A stretch of DNA of 64,000 nt from Pseudomonas abieticivorans (lineage in GTDB: Bacteria; Pseudomonadota; Gammaproteobacteria; Pseudomonadales; Pseudomonadaceae). How positions within the stretch are numbered: the stretch's first letter is position 1; the number at the start of each line of letters is the position of its first letter. The DNA is taken from the NCBI RefSeq assembly GCF_023509015.1, contig NZ_CP094975.1, forward strand, positions 6,379,501 to 6,443,500, read 5' to 3'. Of this stretch, positions 35,783 through 44,486 are shown piece by piece. Under the pieces are notes generated by a model, which saw only the letters and a program-made list of their open reading frames with translations, was not told where the DNA came from and made no database searches. The position numbers were made by a program, and so were the translations under genes.

Positions 35783-36658
35783 ATGGTCAAGACAATCACA
35801 ATCATCGGCACAGGCCTGATGGGTTCCGGATTGGCACGCACGCTGCTGGCCGCGGGTCGCCAGGTCACGGTATGGGATGGTCGACCCGAGGCCGCGCGGC
35901 CCCTGGTGGAAAAAGGCGCGCGCCTGGCCCACTCTTTCGTGGACGCCGTACAGGCCAGCGAATTGACCATCATGATCATCAGCAGCGCCGCTGGCGGCGC
36001 CTCGCTGCTTGAACGCCATCTGCAAGACTTGAATCTGCACGGTCGCTTCCTGGCCAACCTGAGCACCTCCATGCCCGAGGACGGCGAGCGTTTTCGGCGC
36101 CTGGTGGAAGGCAATGGCGGGTGCTTTATCAATGCCGCGATTTCCTCCTACCCCGACCTTATCGGCGGCCCCTATACCGCCATCCAGTACGCTTGCGCCC
36201 CGGCGGTGTGGGACGCCATCGCCGACACCGTAAAACCCATGGCGCCTGAGGGGACCCTGTACACAGGTGAGAACCTCAGCGTGCCGCCGATAGTCGATGC
36301 GGCCATGACGGGCAGTTTTTATGCTGTGGGATTGGCGGGGTTCCTGGAAGCGGCTGCGTACGCCAGAACCCAAGGGGTCAGCGCCGGCCAGTTGTCCGAA
36401 TTCGCCGACAAGATGCTCGACCTGTTGCGCTACAAGGTGCAAAAAAGCATCAAGGAAATCCAAGCCAACGACTTCAGCACCATCCAGGCCACGGTAGACG
36501 TGTACCTGGATGCGGTGGTGCAATGGCGTGACGCCCTGCAGGCCAGCGGGCTGAGGGCCAGCCACATCGCGGCGCTGGCCGACGACCTGAAGATCGCCCA
36601 AGACGCGGGCCACGGTAGCTTGGGCTTCAATGCCCAGTACCTGGTGGCCAAGGCCTGA
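35783..36658 (+). CDS. Imine reductase-like NADPH-dependent oxidoreductase (Asp type)
   Basis: 291 residues, beta-hydroxyacid dehydrogenase/IRED fold: Rossmann motif [12 protein letters not shown] at 7-18, an inter-domain helix and a helical dimer domain. At the position that is Asp or Tyr in studied imine reductases it has Asp172 ([10 protein letters not shown]). The usual dehydrogenase lysine is not evident. It is divergent from the cupin/DJ-1/ADC unit and converges with an AraC gene. Natural substrate unknown. Confidence 0.85.
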   Translation: MVKTITIIGTGLMGSGLARTLLAAGRQVTVWDGRPEAARPLVEKGARLAHSFVDAVQASELTIMIISSAAGGASLLERHLQDLNLHGRFLANLSTSMPEDGERFRRLVEGNGGCFINAAISSYPDLIGGPYTAIQYACAPAVWDAIADTVKPMAPEGTLYTGENLSVPPIVDAAMTGSFYAVGLAGFLEAAAYARTQGVSAGQLSEFADKMLDLLRYKVQKSIKEIQANDFSTIQATVDVYLDAVVQWRDALQASGLRASHIAALADDLKIAQDAGHGSLGFNAQYLVAKA

Positions 36659-36667
36659 ACGCTCAAG

Positions 36668-36697
36668 GCGCCGGCATCACCTCAATGATGCCGGCGC
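36668..36697. terminator. Hairpin between convergent genes
   Basis: GCGCCGGCATCA and its exact complement are separated by CCTCAA, a 12-bp stem overlapping the AraC stop at 36682. No T tract follows on either strand, so it may attenuate transcription rather than terminate it efficiently. Confidence 0.5.
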
Positions 36698-37662
36698 TGC
36701 CCGCCCAGTCGGCTGACCGTCTGGGACGGAAGCTCGCCGAAGAAGTCCTGGTAATACCGGGAGAAACGCCCCAGGTGGCTGAAGCCTGCGTCCAGGGCCG
36801 CGCCCTGGATGGTTTCGGACGGCGAGCGCACCAACAACTTGCGCGCCGTGTTCAGGCGCACTGAGCGCAGGTAATTGAGCGGGGACATCCCCAACACGCT
36901 TTCAAAACTGTATTGCAGCGTGCGGCGGCTGATGCGCAAGTGGTTGCACAGGTCCAGCACACCGAACTGCTCATCCTGCACATGCTGGGCAAAAAACTCG
37001 CAGCTTTTCTCCACAATGTAGGTACGGGTGGACGGCGGCACGACCAGGCGGGACGAATCGGCCTCCCCATCAAGGATCTCTTGCACACACCCCATCACCC
37101 GATCAAGGCTGGGGCTCAGCCCACCCTGCCCCAGGCCCGCCTGCACATCGCCCAGATGGGACTTGAGGTTGCGCTCGAAATCAATCCGGGTTTCCCGCCC
37201 GGGCTGGATAAAGCGTTCGAACGGTTTTGACTCGATGGCCTTCAGGTTGTCGATGGCGAAACGTTCCAGGAAGTCGGCCTTGCTGACCGTCAGCATCAGC
37301 GCCTCGATGGGCGCCTTTGCCAGGGCATGAAAGGCCCGCCCGCAGGAGATATGGAACGTATTGCCATTGACGTAGCGGCCATTGAGCAGCACGTCCGCCG
37401 CGGACCGCACATTGACGATAACGATAGAGTCCAGGGGCACATGGCAGATCTGCTCCACGCAGGGGCTGTCCATGGTCTCGCGGGTCACTTTCAACTTCCC
37501 GGCAATGGAATGGCTGGCGATGGCCCCGTGAAACCGCGCACGTTTTTCCAACTGGTGGTAGCGGTTGTCGTCCCACTCGTCCAGGCCGCCAGCGTGTTCG
37601 AACGCATCGTGGGATTCCAGGAAGTGAAACTGGGTGTCGGGCAGGGCGGGCTGCAGGGGCAT
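36682..37662 (-). CDS. AraC-family transcriptional regulator
   Basis: 326 residues: a cupin-like N-terminal domain (GRYVNGNTFHISCGRAFHAL) and two C-terminal AraC helix-turn-helices (VLDLCNHLRISRRTLQYSFE, then AALDAGFSHLGRFSRYYQDF). It resembles EutR-type regulators. It is divergent from a small membrane protein and NCS1 permease across a 429-bp gap containing a GGTC-N4-GACC palindrome. Confidence 0.9.
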   Translation of the reverse strand: MPLQPALPDTQFHFLESHDAFEHAGGLDEWDDNRYHQLEKRARFHGAIASHSIAGKLKVTRETMDSPCVEQICHVPLDSIVIVNVRSAADVLLNGRYVNGNTFHISCGRAFHALAKAPIEALMLTVSKADFLERFAIDNLKAIESKPFERFIQPGRETRIDFERNLKSHLGDVQAGLGQGGLSPSLDRVMGCVQEILDGEADSSRLVVPPSTRTYIVEKSCEFFAQHVQDEQFGVLDLCNHLRISRRTLQYSFESVLGMSPLNYLRSVRLNTARKLLVRSPSETIQGAALDAGFSHLGRFSRYYQDFFGELPSQTVSRLGGQRRHH

Positions 37663-38091
37663 GGTGGCGTCTCGGATTCACGGGTAACCCTGGGAATGAG
37701 CAACCTCCATGCCGGAATGCCGCCGGCAGCTGCCTTGCCCTGGCCAAGGCCCGGGTTAGAGGGGCCGCACGGCAGCCCGCGCCCTGCAGTTTCCGGGTAT
37801 AGCTGCCTAGCACTGACGCCACTATGGGTCACTAGACCCAACTTGGTGCTTTTATACCCATATGTGCCCGACCGCGCGGGAACAAACGACACACCCTGCT
37901 GCCCGCCAATTTGCCGAAAACGGATACGAGCCAATTGAGGTGCAGGCGTAGGCTCAACACAGGGCGCACAGCGGGCTGACCGCATGCAGCACCACAACAA
38001 CGCGCCCGGCAAGACCTGTACCCGCTGCCATAATAATTTCCTAACAGCCAAAGCGGACGTCATCGCAAGACCTCGTCCCGAGAGTACCGAC
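37663..38091. promoter_or_regulatory. Divergent regulatory gap between AraC and NCS1 unit
   Basis: 429 bp without a recognisable gene. The clearest feature is the palindrome at 37827-37838, inside the longer TGGGTC-ACTA-GACCCA, followed by a short A/T-rich stretch (TTTTATACCC, 37850-37859). Confidence 0.45.
37827..37838. promoter_or_regulatory. GGTC-N4-GACC palindrome
   Basis: GGTCACTAGACC, with arms extending one more base each side. The same GGTC-N4-GACC form recurs at 50247, 52140, 52162, 59948 and 59970, each near a regulator promoter. Candidate operator of one of the two paralogous TetR proteins (inference). Confidence 0.5.
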
Positions 38092-38313
38092 ATGAGTAGA
38101 GCCGATACTGAACACAGCACGGGAATGATTAGCACAAGCGCAAGCTTGAACACGGATCTGTTGAAACAACTGGAAGCCATGCAGGGGCCCGAACACACCG
38201 GCTCCGACTGCTGGGGCAGCGCCACGCCGCTGATCCGCGAGGCTTCTTTGTGGATCATCCTGGGTGCCGCACTGTGGATTGGCACGCTGCTGGCGATAGG
38301 AGCCTCGTCATGA
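38092..38313 (+). CDS. Small single-membrane-segment protein paired with NCS1 permease
   Basis: 73 residues, MSRADTEHSTGMISTSASLN, ending in one hydrophobic helix (ASLWIILGAALWIGTLLAIG). Its TGA overlaps the ATG of the NCS1 permease gene (ATGA), so the two are translationally coupled. A longer frame from 37984 exists but the first part is unlikely to be translated. A comparable 74-residue protein precedes the other NCS1 unit at 55978. By analogy with YhdT-PanF and YjcH-ActP it may be an accessory transporter subunit; this is inference. Confidence 0.7.
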   Translation: MSRADTEHSTGMISTSASLNTDLLKQLEAMQGPEHTGSDCWGSATPLIREASLWIILGAALWIGTLLAIGASS

Positions 38314-39800
38314 GCACGCACAACGTCGAACAGCAAGCCCTGGCCGGGCGCTTGCCCGTGCTTAGCGGCAATCGCGTCTACAAGACCTATGGCTCATTCC
38401 TCTGGACCTGCTGCGCCTTCAGCGCCGCCACCTGGGCGTTCCTGATCGGCAGCTACTTGCCGTTCGTGGGCGATTGGCGCCTGGGCGTGATGGGCTACGT
38501 GATCGGCCTGATCATCGGCATGGCGCTGGTATCGCTGGCCTCCGGGGTACCCAGCTTCAAATACGGCACCGACCCAATCGACACGGCCAAGGCGTCGTTT
38601 GGTTATCGCGGCATCGTCATCCCGTTGTTCGGCCTGCTGGCCACGTTGATCGGCTGGTCTTATGTAGTGGAAGCGCTGACGGCGCGCGGCGCGGCCAACG
38701 TAGCCGCGACGGTCACGGGCACCCAGGTCACGGGCGACTCCCACGAGCACTTGGTCATTGGCGTGGCGCTGCTGGCGTTGTTCATCGTCTGGCTGATTAC
38801 CTGTAAGGGCCCCCAGTTCTTCGAGCGCCTGAACGGCTACATCGGCCCGTTGCACATGTTGATCACCGTGGTGATGCTGGGCATTCTGGTGCACAAGTTC
38901 GGCCTGCAGAACCTGTGGCAGAACCAGTTGCCGCCCGACCAGATGCTGTCCCACGACCCCGTGCAAGGGCTGGCCCTGGCCGTGGAATTCGGGGTGTCCA
39001 ACGCCATGACCTGGTGGCCGGTGATGGGCGGCCTGACGCGCCTGGTCAAGCACAAGCACCACGTCATGGGCCCGTCGATCATTGGGGTCGGCATCCTCGG
39101 CGCGGCAGTGGTGTCCACCGTAGCGGCGCTGGCGGCGATCAGCGCCGGTACCTATGACCCCACCGTGTGGATGATTGCCGTGGGCGGCCCGGTCTTCGGC
39201 TCCATCGTGATGAGTATCGTGCTCACGGCCAACATCGCCACCATGGTGGTGATGATGTACCTGGCGGGGGTCTCGATTCAGCAGGTCAAGTTCTTCGCCA
39301 GGCTGCGCTGGGAGCTGTTGCTGGCGCTGTTGCTGCTGCCCGGGGTGTATTTCGCCTTCGAAACCGAGTGGCTGCTGTCCAAGGTGATGAGCTGGTTGAG
39401 TTACAACGGCGTGATGTTCGTGGGCATTTCGGGGATCACCCTGGTGGACTACTTCATCCTGCGCCGCGAGCAACTGGATGCGCCCAGCCTGTTCGCCACG
39501 CGCAACAGCCATTACGCCTACTGGGGCGGGGTGAACTGGCTGGCGGTGGCCATCAGCATCGTGGCCGTGGGGGGTTACCTGATGATGTACGACCCGGTGA
39601 CGGTGGCCATGAGCGGCTGGTTCCGCTACCTGGGCGCGTCCATCCCGGTGATCGCACTGTCCGGGCTTGCGTACTACCTGGGCGTACGCCTGGTGATCGT
39701 CCCGCTGGGCAAAGGCAGCTACACCCGCGGCACTGCCCTTTCCAGCCGCCCTACCCTGGACCTACAACCCCAGCCTGGCTGCATGAAGGTCGGCCTATAA
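38310..39800 (+). CDS. NCS1-family nucleobase/cation symporter
   Basis: 496 residues, about 12 membrane segments, from the purine-cytosine permease branch: ALAGRLPVLSGNRVYKTYGS, VPSFKYGTDPIDTAKASFGY, VEFGVSNAMTWWPVMGGLTR. NCS1 carriers take up nucleobases, hydantoins, allantoin or related N-heterocycles with H+ or Na+. It is paralogous to 53553-55028. A TetR gene follows, convergent. Confidence 0.9.
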   Translation: MSTHNVEQQALAGRLPVLSGNRVYKTYGSFLWTCCAFSAATWAFLIGSYLPFVGDWRLGVMGYVIGLIIGMALVSLASGVPSFKYGTDPIDTAKASFGYRGIVIPLFGLLATLIGWSYVVEALTARGAANVAATVTGTQVTGDSHEHLVIGVALLALFIVWLITCKGPQFFERLNGYIGPLHMLITVVMLGILVHKFGLQNLWQNQLPPDQMLSHDPVQGLALAVEFGVSNAMTWWPVMGGLTRLVKHKHHVMGPSIIGVGILGAAVVSTVAALAAISAGTYDPTVWMIAVGGPVFGSIVMSIVLTANIATMVVMMYLAGVSIQQVKFFARLRWELLLALLLLPGVYFAFETEWLLSKVMSWLSYNGVMFVGISGITLVDYFILRREQLDAPSLFATRNSHYAYWGGVNWLAVAISIVAVGGYLMMYDPVTVAMSGWFRYLGASIPVIALSGLAYYLGVRLVIVPLGKGSYTRGTALSSRPTLDLQPQPGCMKVGL

Positions 39801-39836
39801 CCTGAATGCCGTGTGGCCGCTGCCGCCAGGCTGCGG

Positions 39837-40466
39837 CTACACGCGAGGTGCCAGGACATTCGCCCACAGGTTGATGGCCGCCTCCACCAGTCGCTCCCGC
39901 TGCCCGGTACCGGCTTGGAGCTGGTCCTGATAGAAGAAATTGCCGTCGATCTGCGTGGCAATCAGCGCGGCGTACGTACGCACGGTCTCGGCTGGCAGTT
40001 GTGGGTCGATGTCCGCCACCAACTGGCAGATCCCTTCCAGAAAACTGTCGTACTGGCGCGCCATCTGCGCCTTGATGGCAGGATCGTAGCTGGCCAGCGC
40101 CCCCACCTGGAAAAAGAACCTGGCCGTGTCGGCATCCAGGGTGGCGGCGGAGTTTTCCCGAATGGCCACCGCCAAGCGCTCCAGCGGCGTGGCGGGCGAG
40201 GCATCCGCCACCAGCCGGTCCACGCCCTGGACAAAATACGCCAGCCTGGCCGTGATCATTTGCAGGCACAGGTTTTGCGTATTGCCACAGTAGTGCTGCA
40301 GGTTGTTCAGGCTGATGCCCAACTCCTTGGCCACTTTCCTGGCGGAGAACTGCCCATGGCCGTCACGAATGAACACCCGTGCGGCGGCTTCATTGATTTG
40401 CTCGACACGCTTGGCCCGCTTGCCTGCGCGGCTGAAGGGGCCCGGGGCACTAGTGACGTCGCACAC
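39837..40466 (-). CDS. TetR-family transcriptional regulator (paralogue of 49472-50113)
   Basis: 209 residues. The DNA-binding helices read FSARKVAKELGISLNNLQHY followed by CGNTQNL, almost the same as the second TetR protein here (FSARRVASEMGISLSNLQHY), implying related operators. The GTG at 40466 has AGGAAGG 8 bases upstream. C-terminal ligand domain is of the TetR_C type. It converges with the NCS1 gene. Confidence 0.88.
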   Translation of the reverse strand: MCDVTSAPGPFSRAGKRAKRVEQINEAAARVFIRDGHGQFSARKVAKELGISLNNLQHYCGNTQNLCLQMITARLAYFVQGVDRLVADASPATPLERLAVAIRENSAATLDADTARFFFQVGALASYDPAIKAQMARQYDSFLEGICQLVADIDPQLPAETVRTYAALIATQIDGNFFYQDQLQAGTGQRERLVEAAINLWANVLAPRV

Positions 40467-40604
40467 GTGGGTTGCCTTCCTCAGGTTGGTTGCTCAATGG
40501 CCCGATGGTAGCAAACCGCAGCGTGGCTGCCGACCGCCACGACCCGGTGCAAACGGCAAAAGCCCTGGGGCCATGAGGTCCAGAGGCTTGAGAGGTGACA
40601 ACGC

Positions 40605-41516
40605 CTACAGGTGCTTGAGGAACCACTCCACCGCCGCCTGGCTGGATGGGTCGAAATACCTGAGGTAGGGGTCGAAATGCCCGCCCTCCAGCAACACCAG
40701 CGCCTTGGGCTGCAATGCTTGTTCGTAGGCTTTTAACGCCAGGTCAGTCACTGTCAGGGTGTCCTGCCTGGCCACGATCATCAGCAGTGGCGTGGGGCTG
40801 ATTCGCTCGATGTCACGCCCAGGCTCGTACTCATTGAGCATCTCGATGCTTTTGAGCGTCACCTGGTTGCACCACGCGGGTGCCAGGGTACGCCCACTGT
40901 GGGCGAAAAAATCATGGGCGTCCTGGCCCGGCAGTGCGCAATCGCTGGCCGGATCCGAGTTCACCACGTCCAGCATCATCGGCGGTTTGCCCAGGTAACG
41001 TGACTGGCGGTCCTCTGCAAAGGCTGCGAACAAGCCCGGCAGCAGGTCGGGGCGAATCGCCAGCCGCACGTCCATCGAGCCGCTGATGTCGGGCACCTGG
41101 GCCACCACGCATTTGACCCGCCGATCAAACGCGGCCACCTGCAGCACGTGGCCGCCACTGTAACTGGACCCCCACACGCCGATACGCTGGCCGTCGATGG
41201 TTGCCAGGGCGCTGGCATAGGTAATGGCATCGCGGTAGTCGCGAACCTGCAACACCGGATCGGCCTCTTGCCGGGGCTGGCCCTCGCTGGCACCGAAGTT
41301 GCGATTATCAAACACCAGTGCGGCAAAGCCTGCCTGGCAGAACGCCTCGCCATAGCGGTCAAGGTATTGCTCCTTGACTGCGGTAAAACCGTGGGCCAGG
41401 ACAATGGCCGGGTGCGGTCCGCCACCCGGCGGCGTGTACAGCCACCCCCGCAAGGTCAGGCCGTCGCTTGTTTCAAAGCTCATATCAACGCGATCGTGGG
41501 CTGTTGTGCCGTGCAT
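40605..41516 (-). CDS. Alpha/beta hydrolase (S15-like/dienelactone-hydrolase-like)
   Basis: 303 residues with DGLTLRGWLYTPPGG, oxyanion region VLAHGFTAVKE, nucleophile elbow VWGSSYSGGHVLQVAA, acid in VARQDTLTV and His in EGGHFDPY. Cytoplasmic, no signal peptide. Close in form to the acetyl-xylan-esterase/YcjY group. It could open the ester or lactone made by the nearby Baeyer-Villiger enzyme, which is inference. Confidence 0.88.
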   Translation of the reverse strand: MHGTTAHDRVDMSFETSDGLTLRGWLYTPPGGGPHPAIVLAHGFTAVKEQYLDRYGEAFCQAGFAALVFDNRNFGASEGQPRQEADPVLQVRDYRDAITYASALATIDGQRIGVWGSSYSGGHVLQVAAFDRRVKCVVAQVPDISGSMDVRLAIRPDLLPGLFAAFAEDRQSRYLGKPPMMLDVVNSDPASDCALPGQDAHDFFAHSGRTLAPAWCNQVTLKSIEMLNEYEPGRDIERISPTPLLMIVARQDTLTVTDLALKAYEQALQPKALVLLEGGHFDPYLRYFDPSSQAAVEWFLKHL

Positions 41517-41629
41517 CGGTTCTCTCCAGGACGTTCACCAGTCCTGACGCGTTATACAAGCGCAGCGGGCATCCCCTTAGCCGTAATCGGCAACCTGCGA
41601 GGTGGTTAGGTTGGGGCGCGCTGCCGTGA

Positions 41630-41674
41630 TGGCCGGCGCGCACCTGTTCAGTGCGCACGCGATGGATGTACAAC
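41630..41674 (+). promoter_or_regulatory. TGRCC-N6-CACCTGTT box with promoter, upstream of AraC gene
   Basis: TGGCC-GGCGCG-CACCTGTT at 41630-41648, then 22 bases from CACCTG to the -10-like TACAAC at 41669-41674; the AraC ATG is at 41720. Same box and spacing recur at seven other promoters in the window, suggesting autoregulation or cross-regulation. Confidence 0.6.
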
Positions 41675-41719
41675 CCAAGCATCACCCGATACTGCGTTCC
41701 GACCGCCTGGATCCCTGCC

Positions 41720-42637
41720 ATGACCGACTCGATCACGCCTTACCAGATCCCTCAGTGGGTGCCCGGCGAAACCCTGGGCAGCAGCGACAACCTGGGCTGG
41801 CAAGGGGTTATCCAGCGCTCGTATCGGTTGCGCGCGGTCGATGTGGTGGTGCCGCCCGTGGACCACTTCGCGATCATGCTGCAATGCTCGCACGCGGTCC
41901 AATTGCAGCGCCGCACGGGCAGCCACTGGGTGCGCGAGCGCTACGCGCAAGGCGACGTGTCGCTGCTGTCGATTGCCCAGCAATCGCACTGGCGCTGGGC
42001 CGACACGCTGGATGTCTCGCATATCTACCTCAGCCAACCGCTGCTGACCCAGGTGGCCGAAGACATCGCCGGCCGAAGCGTGGCCAGCGTCACCTTGCAC
42101 GACGTGCTGGTGACCACTGATCCATTGCTGGCGAGCCTGGCCAAGGCGATCACCGCCGAAGCGGCATCGCCAGGGCTGGGTGGCACCCTGTATGCCCAAG
42201 CGCTGGCCACCCAGATGGCGGTGCATTTGTTGCGCCGCTACTCAAGCCTCCACTACCGCGAAGACGCCCTGCGCCCCAAGCTCGATGGCCCACGCCTGCG
42301 CGCGCTGCAGGCGTTTGTCCAGGAGCACCTGCACGATGCCTTGTCGGTGGCGTGCCTTGCCGAGCAGGCGGGCATGGGCAGCTGGGCGTTTTCCAGGGCG
42401 TTCAAAGCGGCAACCGGCAGCCCGGTGCACCAGTACATCGTGGGTGCGCGGATCAAGCGCGCCCAGGCACTGCTGGCTCAACCCGCGCTGGCGCTGACAG
42501 ACATCGCGGCGCAATGCGGGTTCAGCGACCAGGCGCACATGACCCGCCTGCTCAAGGCAACGCTTGGGGTTACGCCTGGGCAACTGCGCCGCCGCACGGG
42601 TGACATCGATGATGGCCTGGCGAACGATTGGGCCTGA
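41720..42637 (+). CDS. AraC-family regulator (AraC_binding_2 type)
   Basis: 305 residues from MTDSITPYQIPQWVPGE. The N-terminal half matches the AraC-binding-like domain of FeaR/NahR-type activators; the C-terminal DNA-binding part has VACLAEQAGMGSWAFSRAFK and DIAAQCGFSDQAHMTRLLKA. It lies 155 bp before the Baeyer-Villiger monooxygenase operon in the same orientation and probably controls it. Its own promoter carries the shared CACCTG box. Confidence 0.9.
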   Translation: MTDSITPYQIPQWVPGETLGSSDNLGWQGVIQRSYRLRAVDVVVPPVDHFAIMLQCSHAVQLQRRTGSHWVRERYAQGDVSLLSIAQQSHWRWADTLDVSHIYLSQPLLTQVAEDIAGRSVASVTLHDVLVTTDPLLASLAKAITAEAASPGLGGTLYAQALATQMAVHLLRRYSSLHYREDALRPKLDGPRLRALQAFVQEHLHDALSVACLAEQAGMGSWAFSRAFKAATGSPVHQYIVGARIKRAQALLAQPALALTDIAAQCGFSDQAHMTRLLKATLGVTPGQLRRRTGDIDDGLANDWA

Positions 42638-42792
42638 GCGCGCCTCACCCGATTATTCAAAAAACCCCACCGGCGCCTTCAAGACCGCCCCTGCCCTGTT
42701 CTATAGCGTAACCAAAGACCCCTCAGTGGTGCCTGCATTGCCAGGCCGTTGCTGACGCTTCGCTCTCTATAAAAATAAGATTTGGAGGCTAC

Positions 42793-44436
42793 ATGAACAC
42801 CACCGCATCAACGCCCCGCCCCGCCGCTGCACAGAATATCCAGCGCTACGACGCCGTCATCATCGGCGCCGGTATCGGCGGCCTGTATCAGCTTTACCGT
42901 CTGCGTGAAGCCGGGCTCAACGTTCTGGCCATCGATGCCGGCACCGGTGTCGGCGGTACCTGGTACTGGAACCGCTACCCCGGCGCACGGGTCGATTCCC
43001 CCAGCCACGTTTACCAATACTGGTTCAGCGAAGAGCTCAACAATGCCTGGAACTGGAGTGAGCGCTTCCCGGCGCAACCTGAGACCGAGCAGTACCTGAA
43101 CTTCGTTGCCGATCGCTTTGCCTTGCGCAAGGACATCCAGTTTTCCACCCGCGTGCTGTCCTGTGATTTCGATGAACACCGGGAGCGCTGGCAAGTGCGG
43201 ACCGACAAGGGCATCACCCTCGACGCCAAGTACCTGATCTCCTGCGCGGGCACACTGTCGACGCCGCTTAAGAACCTGTTCGAAGGCGAAGACTCGTTCA
43301 AGGGCGAGGTCTACCACACCGCGCGCTGGCCCAAGCAGCCGGTGGACTTCACCGGTAAACGCGTTGGCGTCGTGGGCACTGGCGCCACCGGTATCCAAGT
43401 GATCCAGACCATCGCCCCGCAGGTGCAAGCGCTGACCGTGTTCCAACGCACCGCGCCCTACACCATCCCGATGCGCAACCAACGCTACACCGATGCCGAT
43501 CGGGCGACACTCAAGAGCCGCTTCCACGAGATCAAGCAACAGGTGCGCAACAGCTTTGTAGGCTTTGATTTCGACTTCACCTACGGCAGCTATCACGATG
43601 CCTCGCCGCAAGATCGCCGGGAGATCCTCGAGATGCTCTGGGACGATGGTTCGCTGGCGCTGTGGGCCGGCTCCTATGGCGAAATTTTTACCGACGAGGG
43701 CGTGAACAAGGAGGTGTCCGCGTTTGTTCGGCAGAAGATGGCCGAGCGCATCAAGGATCCCGCCCTGATCAAGCAACTGGTGCCTACCGATTACGGCTTC
43801 GGTACCCGCCGAGTGCCTCTGGACACAGGCTACCTGGAGACGTTCCTGCGGCCGAATGTAAGCATCGTCGACATCAAGGCGGCACCCATCGAACGTATCG
43901 TCGAAAATGGCGTACAAACCGCCGATGGCAACATTCACGAACTGGACGTATTGATCCTGGCCACCGGCTTCGACGCCTCCACCGGCGCGCTGACGCAGAT
44001 CGACATCCGCGGCCGCGCCAAGCAGTTGCTGCGCGACGAGTGGGCTCAGGACCTGCGCACCACCCTGGGCCTGATGGTGCACAAGTTCCCCAACCTGTTC
44101 CTCACCGCAGCGCCGTTGTCGCCCGGCGCCGCGCTGTGCAATGCGCCGACCTGCCTGCAGCATCAGGTGGAATGGATAACCGATTGCATTCAGTTCCTGG
44201 AAAACAACCAGCGCAACACCATCGAGCCGACGCTGGAGCAGCAGGACCACTGGGTGGCGCACCACGACGAAGCCGCCTCGACCTCACTGCTGGCCAAGAC
44301 CCGCTCTTGGTACACCGGCGCCAATGTCGACGGCAAGCCCAAGCGCCTGCTGGCCTATGCGGGAGGCGTCAATGTCTACCGCGAGCATTGTGACGCCGTG
44401 GCCGCGCAGGCCTATGCGGACTTTCGCATCAACTGA
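42793..44436 (+). CDS. Flavin-dependent Baeyer-Villiger monooxygenase (cyclohexanone monooxygenase-like)
   Basis: 547 residues. FAD-binding GAGIGG at 25-30, the BVMO fingerprint F-x-G-x3-H-T-x2-W-P at 169-180 (FKGEVYHTARWP), and NADPH-binding GTGATG at 195-200. Such enzymes insert oxygen beside a ketone to make an ester or lactone. A GGAGG ribosome site precedes the ATG. It is followed 50 bp later by an alpha/beta hydrolase gene that could cleave the ester. Class is confident; substrate unknown. Confidence 0.95.
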   Translation: MNTTASTPRPAAAQNIQRYDAVIIGAGIGGLYQLYRLREAGLNVLAIDAGTGVGGTWYWNRYPGARVDSPSHVYQYWFSEELNNAWNWSERFPAQPETEQYLNFVADRFALRKDIQFSTRVLSCDFDEHRERWQVRTDKGITLDAKYLISCAGTLSTPLKNLFEGEDSFKGEVYHTARWPKQPVDFTGKRVGVVGTGATGIQVIQTIAPQVQALTVFQRTAPYTIPMRNQRYTDADRATLKSRFHEIKQQVRNSFVGFDFDFTYGSYHDASPQDRREILEMLWDDGSLALWAGSYGEIFTDEGVNKEVSAFVRQKMAERIKDPALIKQLVPTDYGFGTRRVPLDTGYLETFLRPNVSIVDIKAAPIERIVENGVQTADGNIHELDVLILATGFDASTGALTQIDIRGRAKQLLRDEWAQDLRTTLGLMVHKFPNLFLTAAPLSPGAALCNAPTCLQHQVEWITDCIQFLENNQRNTIEPTLEQQDHWVAHHDEAASTSLLAKTRSWYTGANVDGKPKRLLAYAGGVNVYREHCDAVAAQAYADFRIN

Positions 44437-44486
44437 TCGGCACGCCGGCCTGGTGCCGGCGCTTTTCCGTAGCAGCAGGTAAAGCC

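Noticed and set aside
42682..42700. AGACC-N6-GCCCTGTT as a ninth copy of the CACCTG box
   Set aside because: Core mismatches and no -10 hexamer 21-22 bp downstream.
42727..42741. TGG-N8-TTGC resembling a sigma-54 promoter before the BVMO gene
   Set aside because: Only part of the consensus matches and no sigma-54 enhancer-binding regulator is in the window; a TATAAA at 42768 is an equally good -10.
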